A stretch of 5,532 nucleotides of DNA from CAVSWN01 sp046728115. Its GTDB lineage: Bacteria; Acidobacteriota; Vicinamibacteria; Vicinamibacterales; CAVVIG01. Of the stretch, positions 1 through 4,182 are shown piece after piece; position 1 is the first letter of the stretch; the number at the start of each line of letters is the position of its first letter. Under the pieces are notes generated by a model. It was given only the letters and a program-made list of their open reading frames with translations. It ran no database searches and had not been told where the DNA came from. Made by a program: the position numbers and the translations under genes. The stretch spans positions 1 to 5,532 of the forward strand of contig JBKPDW010000257.1 of assembly GCA_046728115.1 (NCBI GenBank), read 5' to 3'.

Positions 1-432
1 CAGCAGCATCACCGGCCAGGCGACCTGTCCCAATCGCAGGTTGGAAAATGCCGCTTGCGTGACCAGCACAGCGCAGGCGATCGGCAGCCCCTGGCGCGGC
101 GCAACGCCTTTGCTGATCAGGTGAACTGATGCGAACAGACAGACGAAACTGATCGCCCACCAGGCAATCAGCGCAGCTGGCAGCGGGGCGCGACAGAGCT
201 GGGCCATGATCGCAACCACCCACGGTGGATTGAGATTGGGTCCGCGGTGAGCCACGTACGGCACGTACGGATCGGTGCCTGCGAGGAACTGCCGGCTCGA
301 TTGGTAGAACGTCAGAAAATCGGTGCTCGCGGCGCCGGGGCGGCCGGCCAGCGCAAGGATCGTCAGAATGCTCGCCGCGATGAACAGCAGCGGAACTCCG
401 TAGGTGGTCCAGGCCGATGATCGGCTCGTCAA
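1..432 (-). CDS. GT87/DUF2029-family membrane glycosyltransferase (N-terminal part, runs off left edge)
   Basis: Translation of the minus strand from a TTG at 430-432 stays open for 144 codons to the window edge, so the C-terminus is missing. Residues 12-29 form a hydrophobic segment (GVPLLFIAASILTILALA), followed by a loop with DFLTFYQSSRQFLAGTDPY (38-56) and NLNPPW (66-71), then further hydrophobic segments at about 84-106 and 116-130, and an LRLGQ motif (132-136). The D-F-x-x-[FY]...G-x-D-P-Y...N-x-P-P pattern and the later L-x-x-G-Q are what I recognise as the GT87/DUF2029 family: polytopic GT-C enzymes that use polyprenyl-phosphate sugars, where an early-loop Asp (here Asp38) is the likely catalytic residue. 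Acceptor and sugar cannot be told. The start is chosen because it lies 10 bp after the stop of the DUF192 gene, suggesting co-transcription; no clear Shine-Dalgarno precedes it, so a nearby alternative start is possible. The family call is fairly secure, the exact start is not. Confidence 0.8.
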   Translation of the reverse strand, partial: MTSRSSAWTTYGVPLLFIAASILTILALAGRPGAASTDFLTFYQSSRQFLAGTDPYVPYVAHRGPNLNPPWVVAIMAQLCRAPLPAALIAWWAISFVCLFASVHLISKGVAPRQGLPIACAVLVTQAAFSNLRLGQVAWPVMLL

Positions 433-442
433 CTGGCAGAGA

Positions 443-829
443 TCAGGATGGATGGGTTGAGGGACGAAGGAGCAGCTGATCGCCGAGCTTCAATTCCCCA
501 CGCTCGGCGGCCCCGCCGTTCAGCTCCACGACCGCGTACGCGCGTGCCGACAACGCGATGCGCCACGGCTTGACGTCGCGCACGATCTTCAGCACCCGCC
601 CGCCGCGATCGACGAACACCACGTCGATCACGAATCGCATGAAGAACGTGTGGATCGACGAGCACGGCGCGATGATCATCGCCGCCGAGGGATCCAGGCT
701 GTCGCGGCCCAGCAGTCCCCGCCGCCGCGCCTCGCTCGTCCCGGCGATCTCCACGGCCGACGCCACCACGCGACCCGTTCGCTCGTTCACGATCGCGGCA
801 TCGGCGGGTGCGTCGCGCAGGAAATCCAC
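443..829 (-). CDS. DUF192 (UPF0127) family protein, no signal peptide
   Basis: A 128-residue protein starting at GTG (827-829). It is the most upstream usable start, since the frame is closed by a TGA at 875-877 with no ATG, GTG or TTG between. The DUF192 signature is visible in order: A-x-T-x-x-A-R-R-R-G-L-L-G-R (29-42), a hydrophobic turn ending in Cys56, S-S-I-H-T-F-F-M-R-F-x-I-D-V-V-F-V-D (57-74), and V-V-E-L-N-G-G-x-A-E-R-G-E-L-K-L-G-D (100-117). The family has a compact beta-rich fold and no settled biochemical function. Many members carry a signal peptide or lipobox; this one has a short polar N-terminus and is probably cytoplasmic. The last residues (about 122-128) add nothing recognisable. 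It lies immediately upstream of the GT87 gene on the same strand. A plausible -10 hexamer sits only 6 bases before the GTG, so the message may be leaderless. The family assignment is good; the role is unknown. Confidence 0.85.
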   Translation of the reverse strand: MDFLRDAPADAAIVNERTGRVVASAVEIAGTSEARRRGLLGRDSLDPSAAMIIAPCSSIHTFFMRFVIDVVFVDRGGRVLKIVRDVKPWRIALSARAYAVVELNGGAAERGELKLGDQLLLRPSTHPS

Positions 830-841
830 AGGGCAATTGTA
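827..841 (-). promoter_or_regulatory. Candidate -10 element for a leaderless DUF192-GT87 transcript
   Basis: On the minus strand TACAAT (complement of 836-841) matches the sigma-70 -10 consensus at five of six positions and ends 6 bases before the GTG start codon at 829. Transcription initiating at the usual distance would begin at or next to the start codon. No Shine-Dalgarno sequence is present, which fits. The -35 position (about 859-864, CTGCCG) is poor, so this is a suggestion only. Confidence 0.3.
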
Positions 842-865
842 AAGGGGAAATCGCGTACCGGCAGT

Positions 866-930
866 ACTGGCAGTTCAGATTTCAGAGTTCAGAGTCCAGA
901 TTGATTTAAGGACTTGCGGAGTTCAGATTG
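866..930 (+). repeat. GTTCAGA heptad repeat, copy A (upstream of the DUF192 gene)
   Basis: Heptads in tandem: GTTCAGA (873-879), TTTCAGA (880-886), GTTCAGA (887-893), GTCCAGA (894-900), then an AT-rich stretch and one more isolated GTTCAGA (921-927). The array is preceded by ACTGGCAGTT (866-875), itself overlapping the short palindrome CAGTACTG (862-869). A 21-base core (873-893) recurs exactly in copy B at 1367-1387, in the same orientation and also preceded by ACTGGCAGTT. Base composition is much richer in A and T than the adjoining genes. The function is unknown; it resembles a dispersed intergenic repeat family. Confidence 0.7.
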
Positions 931-950
931 CGGCCTGCAAGCGGCGAAGA

Positions 951-1178
951 TCAGTGCATCAGCGTGCTCGGCGAGGGGACGACGGCCTGCAGCCGCATGG
1001 CGGCGTCGAATTCAGCCCAGCGCTCGAGTGCGTCCTTCGGGTCCGTGAAGTACTCGATGTGCCGTGTCGCGGAATCGTCCAGGATCAGGCGATAGGGACC
1101 CGCTGGTTGCAGTTCCGTCAAATCCAGTCGACACGCACCGCTCCGCGGCGACAGATAGTATGCGCAGCGCTGAAACAT
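951..1178 (-). CDS. Small hypothetical protein, 75 residues
   Basis: I do not recognise a named family. The ORF starts at ATG (1176-1178), and the start is well fixed because an in-frame TGA lies at 1191-1193, only five codons upstream. No good Shine-Dalgarno is visible. The protein reads as a plausible small alpha/beta fold: a strand-like N-terminus with two Cys residues (Cys5, Cys16), a polar and hydrophobic alternation LDLTEL (18-23), PYRLILDD (28-35), HIEYFTDP (40-47), then a probable helix KDALERWAEFDAAMRLQAVV (48-67). Composition is balanced, unlike the Arg- and Ser-rich shadow frames around it, which is why I prefer this frame over two overlapping minus-strand ORFs (1012-1236 and 1118-1354). 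It sits alone between two spacers that carry the same heptad repeat. It may be a real orphan gene or the remnant of a longer one; no function is proposed. Confidence 0.5.
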   Translation of the reverse strand: MFQRCAYYLSPRSGACRLDLTELQPAGPYRLILDDSATRHIEYFTDPKDALERWAEFDAAMRLQAVVPSPSTLMH

Positions 1179-1352
1179 AGGCCAGCGGATTCAGCAAGCG
1201 ACGTACCGCCGGGTCTGGCCGTGCAGCGATGCGCACTCAGGTGTCGATCGAAATGCGGCCGCGTACAGATTCGTAGGGCGCTGACGAAATCGAGTACCAG
1301 CGCGGCCGGCTGGCGTTGCCGTTTTTGCGCAGGCCTGACACAATCACTGTTC

Positions 1353-1415
1353 ACTGGCAGTTTAGAGTTCAGATTTCAGAGTTCAGATTTAAGTCAGATT
1401 GAAGAGTTAGAGATT
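1353..1415 (+). repeat. GTTCAGA heptad repeat, copy B (upstream of the propeller gene)
   Basis: After ACTGGCAGTT (1353-1362) come heptads GTTTAGA (1360-1366), GTTCAGA (1367-1373), TTTCAGA (1374-1380) and GTTCAGA (1381-1387), then a decayed tail with TCAGATT (1394-1400) and GAGTTAGAGATT (1404-1415). The 21 bases at 1367-1387 are identical to 873-893 in copy A, and the order GTTCAGA-TTTCAGA-GTTCAGA is kept. The two copies lie in the same orientation about 490 bases apart and bracket the small ORF at 951-1178. The right boundary is fuzzy. Confidence 0.7.
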
Positions 1416-1459
1416 CTTAAGGCGGATTGATTGATTATGGATGATTGACCCAAATTAAC

Positions 1460-1464
1460 GGAGG
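1460..1464 (+). promoter_or_regulatory. Shine-Dalgarno of the propeller gene
   Basis: GGAGG at 1460-1464 ends 7 bases before the ATG at 1472. It decides the start: an in-frame TTG at 1445 would add nine residues (TTG, then TQINGGRT), but those codons contain the Shine-Dalgarno itself. Confidence 0.8.
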
Positions 1465-1471
1465 CCGAACG

Positions 1472-2587
1472 ATGAGTAGCGTGCGAGTCCTGGTCGGGAC
1501 GCGTAAGGGCGCGTTCGTGCTGACATCCGACGGCAAGCGCGAGCGATGGGATGTCAGCGGGCCGCATTTCGGAGGTTGGGAGATCTACCACCTGAAGGGA
1601 TCGCCGGCGGATCCGAATCGGCTGTATGGGTCCCAGACCAGCGGCTGGTTCGGGCAGGTGATTCAGCGATCGAACGACGGCGGCAAGACATGGGCACCCG
1701 CCGGCAACAAGTTCGCCTACGATGGCGTTCCAGGCCCGCACAAGTGGTACGACGGTACGCCGCATCCCTACGAGTTCAAGCGGGTGTGGCACATCGAGCC
1801 GTCGCCCTCCGATCCCGACGTGCTCTACGCGGGCGTGGAAGACGCCGCGCTGTTCCGCACGAAGGACGGCGGACAGACTTGGGAAGAACTTCCTGGCCTG
1901 CGCAACCATCCGTCCTCCGCCGACTGGCAGCCGGGCGCCGGTGGTCTGTGCCTGCACACGATTCTGATCGATCCAGGCAATCCTCAGCGCATGTTCATCG
2001 CCATCTCCGCGGCCGGCGCGTTCCGGAGCGACGACGGCGCCACGACATGGCGGCCGATCAACCAGGGCCTGCGATCGGAACAGATCCCGAACCCGACGGC
2101 CGAAGTCGGTCACTGCGTCCATCGACTTGCCATGCACCGATCGCGGCCGAACGTCCTGTTCATGCAGAAACACTGGGACGTCATGCGTACCGACAACGCC
2201 GGCGATGTATGGCGCGAGGTGAGCGGCAATCTGCCGACGGATTTCGGCTTCGTGATCGACGTCCACGCTCACGAGCCGGAAACGATCTACGTCGTCCCCA
2301 TCAAGAGCGATGGGGAGCACTATCCGCCCGAGGGGAAGCTGCGCGTCTATCGAAGCAAAACCGGCGGCCAGGAGTGGGAAGCGCTCGCGAAAGGCCTGCC
2401 GCAGCGCGACTGTTACGTGAACGTCCTGCGCGATGCCATGGCGGTAGACTCGCTCGACTCGTGCGGCATCTACTTCGGGACGACCGGCGGACAGGTGTAC
2501 GCGTCGGCCGATGCCGGAGACAACTGGGCCCCGATCGTTCGAGATCTTCCGGCGGTGCTGTCTGTCGAGGTCCAGACACTGCGGTAG
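1472..2587 (+). CDS. BNR/Asp-box beta-propeller protein (sialidase/VPS10-like fold), cytoplasmic
   Basis: A 371-residue protein with repeated Asp-box motifs (S-x-D-x-G-x-x-W): SNDGGKTW (67-74), TKDGGQTW (130-137), SDDGATTW (186-193) and SADAGDNW (345-352), plus two decayed ones, TDNAGDVW (240-247) and SKTGGQEW (295-302). Between them recur D-P-x-x-x-x-[LM]-[FY] blade strands (for example DPNRLYGS, DPDVLYAG, NPQRMFIA). Six repeats fit a beta-propeller. The N-terminus (MSSVRVLVGTRKGAFVLTSDG) is already the first blade, with no signal peptide or lipobox, so the protein should stay in the cytoplasm, unlike secreted sialidases. I see no Arg-triad or catalytic set that would support true sialidase activity; automatic labels of that kind would be fold-based only. 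The gene has a strong Shine-Dalgarno and is followed after 73 bases by the MoaD-like gene on the same strand, with no T-rich terminator between. Fold confidence is high, function unknown. Confidence 0.85.
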   Translation: MSSVRVLVGTRKGAFVLTSDGKRERWDVSGPHFGGWEIYHLKGSPADPNRLYGSQTSGWFGQVIQRSNDGGKTWAPAGNKFAYDGVPGPHKWYDGTPHPYEFKRVWHIEPSPSDPDVLYAGVEDAALFRTKDGGQTWEELPGLRNHPSSADWQPGAGGLCLHTILIDPGNPQRMFIAISAAGAFRSDDGATTWRPINQGLRSEQIPNPTAEVGHCVHRLAMHRSRPNVLFMQKHWDVMRTDNAGDVWREVSGNLPTDFGFVIDVHAHEPETIYVVPIKSDGEHYPPEGKLRVYRSKTGGQEWEALAKGLPQRDCYVNVLRDAMAVDSLDSCGIYFGTTGGQVYASADAGDNWAPIVRDLPAVLSVEVQTLR

Positions 2588-2648
2588 CAGCTTCAAGCAC
2601 CGTGTCGAAACGTAACGCGCCACCACAGTGGGCGAAGAACACAGGGGT

Positions 2649-2656
2649 AGGAGGTG
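2649..2656 (+). promoter_or_regulatory. Shine-Dalgarno of the MoaD-like gene
   Basis: AGGAGGTG at 2649-2656 is a near-perfect anti-16S match; its GGAGG core ends 6 bases before the ATG at 2661. It settles the start there rather than at an in-frame upstream codon at 2628, which would add 11 residues rich in Arg and Gly. Confidence 0.85.
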
Positions 2657-2660
2657 CGCA

Positions 2661-2957
2661 ATGATTCGCGTCAGCCTGCCGCAGCATCTGCGGACACTCG
2701 CCGGCGTCAGCGACGAGGTGACGCTCGACGTGCATGGCCTCGTCACGCAACGATCCATTCTCGACGCGCTCGAGATGGCGTATCCAGTCCTGCGCGGGAC
2801 CATCCGCGATCACGTGACGCACAAGCGCAGGCCGTACGTGCGGTTTTACGCCTGCGAGGAAGATTTCTCGCACGAGTCGGCGGATGCGCCGCTGCCGGCA
2901 CCTGTCGCCGCAGGCATCGAGCCGTTTCTGGTCATAGGTGCGCTCGCTGGCGGATAA
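2661..2957 (+). CDS. MoaD/ThiS-family ubiquitin-like protein with C-terminal Gly-Gly
   Basis: A 98-residue protein. It opens with a beta-strand typical of MoaD (MIRVSLPQHLRTLAG, 1-15), continues with VTLDVHG (20-26), the helix TQRSILDALEMAYPVLRGTIRD (29-50), RRPYVRFYACEED (56-68), and ends in EPFLVIGALAGG with Gly97-Gly98 as the last two residues. A free C-terminal Gly-Gly is the functional tail of beta-grasp sulfur carriers (MoaD, ThiS, CysO, Urm1), which an E1-like enzyme adenylates and which are then loaded as thiocarboxylate. The protein is somewhat longer than a typical MoaD of about 80 residues because of the insert around 56-85. No MoaE, MoeB/ThiF, ThiG or cysteine synthase is in the window, so the acceptor is unknown. 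The partner suggested by position is the propeller protein encoded just upstream. The family call is strong; a role in molybdopterin synthesis is not supported by the context. Confidence 0.88.
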   Translation: MIRVSLPQHLRTLAGVSDEVTLDVHGLVTQRSILDALEMAYPVLRGTIRDHVTHKRRPYVRFYACEEDFSHESADAPLPAPVAAGIEPFLVIGALAGG

Positions 2958-3084
2958 GGCAAAATTGGAAGAACGCGTGATAGCCGAACAGCGATTGCTG
3001 ACCGATCTCAACCTCGGCATCCGCCGTGATGCAGGGACCCGACGATCAGGAGCGGGCGCCTGCTGGCCGTGATAAAAAACAGAG
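2958..3084 (+). other. Intergenic gap before the efflux operon
   Basis: This 127-base gap probably contains the end of the propeller-MoaD transcript and the promoter of the efflux genes. I see no GC stem followed by a T run and no good -35/-10 pair. A 35-codon frame from TTG (2965) to TGA (3070-3072) lies in it but has no Shine-Dalgarno sequence and no recognisable product. The gap ends in a short A run (3074-3079) just before the adaptor start. Confidence 0.4.
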
Positions 3085-4182
3085 ATGGGTCGGCGGCTGC
3101 ATTGTCTGTTCGCCTCGCTGCTGGTTTGCGCAATTACGGGTGCGGCGTGTAGAAATCAATCCGCCGGTCCGCCGCCGAGCTTTCCGCCCGCAGCCGTCGA
3201 GCTTGCTGTCGCAAAACCTACGGCCATCGAAGACGCCACCGAGTACGTCGCAACACTGCGATCGTTGCGCTCGACGGCGATTCAGCCGCAGGTGGACGGC
3301 CAGATCACGCAAATCTTCGTCAAAGCCGGCGATCGCGTCAGTCAGGGAGCGCCGCTCGTGCAGATCGACCCGCGGCGGCAGCAAGCCGCCGTCTCGAGTC
3401 AGGAAGCCGAGCGCGCCGCCCGCGAGGAAGCCGTCAACTACGCGCGCCAGCAGGCGCAACGAGACCGTGAACTGCTGGCCGCCGGCGCCATCAGCCGGCA
3501 GGAATCGGAGCAGGCGGAGACGGCGCTCCGAACCGCGGAGGCGAATCTCGAATCGCTGAAAGCGCAGCTGCGTCAGCAGGAAGTGCAGCTGCGCTACTTC
3601 ACCGTGACGGCTCCGACCGCCGGCATCGTGGGCGACGTGCCGGTCCGCGTCGGGAACCAGGTTACGCCGCAGACGCAGCTGACGACGATCGATCAGAATG
3701 CGACGCTCGAAGTCAACGCGTCGGTGCCGGTCGAACGGGCGCGAGAGCTGCGCATCGGACTCGCGCTGCAGATTCGCAGCAGCGACGGATCAGAGCAGCT
3801 GGCGGCGACCAGGATCAGCTTCATTTCACCGCGCGTCGACGATCAAACGCAGTCGTTGCTCGTCAAAGGCCTGATCACCAACCCCGACGCCCGCATGCGT
3901 CCGGCGCAATACGTCCGCGCACGCATCGTGTGGAAGACCAGCGAAGGCATCGTCATTCCGGTGACGTCAGTGCTCCGGATCAGCGGTCAAATCTTCGCGT
4001 TCGTCGCGGACGAGGCAGGCGGCAAGCTCGTCGCGAAGCAGCGCGCCATCAAGGTGGGACCGATTGTCGGCGACAGTTATCCGGTCCTCGACGGCCTCAA
4101 GCCGGGCGACCGCATCGTCGTCTCCGGCGTACAGAAGCTGGCGGACGGCGCGCCCATACAGCCTGCTCAGCCGGCACAGTAA
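3085..4182 (+). CDS. RND efflux periplasmic adaptor (HlyD/AcrA family membrane fusion protein)
   Basis: A 365-residue protein, close to the usual length of AcrA/MexA. Residues 1-22 read as an export signal (MGRR, hydrophobic LFASLLVCAITGAA, Cys22), probably a lipoprotein signal, though the lipobox TGAAC has Gly rather than Leu at -3. Domains in order: first lipoyl half-motif with VDGQITQIFVKAGDRVSQGAPLVQIDP (70-96); alpha-helical hairpin rich in Gln, Glu, Ala and Arg (about 97-170) with the tip near AAGAISRQE (132-140); second lipoyl half with TVTAPTAGIVGDVPVRVGNQVTPQTQLTTI (173-202); beta-barrel (about 206-283) including PRVDDQTQSLLVKGLI (249-264) and MRPAQYVRARI (271-281); membrane-proximal domain with IPVTSVLRI (291-299) and LKPGDRIVVSGVQKLADGAPI (338-358). 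It would bridge the inner-membrane pump and an outer-membrane channel. The stop overlaps the pump start by one base, so translation is likely coupled. The Shine-Dalgarno is weak (AGAG directly before ATG). Substrate unknown. Confidence 0.92.
   Translation: MGRRLHCLFASLLVCAITGAACRNQSAGPPPSFPPAAVELAVAKPTAIEDATEYVATLRSLRSTAIQPQVDGQITQIFVKAGDRVSQGAPLVQIDPRRQQAAVSSQEAERAAREEAVNYARQQAQRDRELLAAGAISRQESEQAETALRTAEANLESLKAQLRQQEVQLRYFTVTAPTAGIVGDVPVRVGNQVTPQTQLTTIDQNATLEVNASVPVERARELRIGLALQIRSSDGSEQLAATRISFISPRVDDQTQSLLVKGLITNPDARMRPAQYVRARIVWKTSEGIVIPVTSVLRISGQIFAFVADEAGGKLVAKQRAIKVGPIVGDSYPVLDGLKPGDRIVVSGVQKLADGAPIQPAQPAQ

Larger units (their letters stand above)
1179..1471. other. Divergent intergenic spacer with repeat copy B and AT-rich leader
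   Basis: This 293-base spacer separates the minus-strand genes from the plus-strand ones and must hold promoter signals for both directions. The left part (1179-1340) is GC-rich and carries only unconvincing short frames. The right part (1353-1460) is AT-rich and holds repeat copy B, then a short GATT run (1425-1436, with a further GATT at 1443-1446) just before the propeller gene. I found no well-matched -35/-10 pair, terminator or structured RNA. Confidence 0.5.

Noticed and set aside
862..869. CAGTACTG palindrome as an operator or recombination site
   Set aside because: Only 8 bases are perfectly symmetrical, the next flanking pair fails, and the sequence has no symmetrical counterpart at copy B.
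1118..1354. Minus-strand frames at 1118-1354 and 1012-1236
   Set aside because: They overlap the better small ORF at 951-1178, are rich in Arg, Cys and Ala without any pattern, and end or begin in the repeat or spacer. Both contain VSALRI, but from different DNA, which I treat as coincidence.
866..1415. CRISPR array or insertion sequence made of the repeats
   Set aside because: Units are 7 bases with no unique spacers, and there is no transposase, no terminal inverted repeats and no visible target duplication around the bracketed segment.
2618..2634. Imperfect hairpin between the propeller and MoaD-like genes
   Set aside because: CGCCAC and GTGGGCG can pair around a CACA loop with one bulged G, but no T run follows on either strand, so it is not a convincing terminator and the two genes are best read as co-transcribed.
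1394..2803. A 469-codon open frame on the minus strand across the propeller gene
   Set aside because: It lies fully antisense to a gene with clear Asp-box repeats and to part of the MoaD-like gene; its translation is Arg-, Val- and His-rich without any motif. Long antisense frames are expected in GC-rich coding DNA.
2301..3020. A 239-codon minus-strand frame spanning the propeller end and the MoaD-like gene
   Set aside because: Shadow frame: Arg/Ser/Pro-rich, no motif, and it overlaps two well-supported plus-strand genes.
2965..3072. A 35-codon frame from TTG in the gap before the efflux operon
   Set aside because: No Shine-Dalgarno sequence, a weak start codon and no recognisable product; at this length chance is sufficient explanation.
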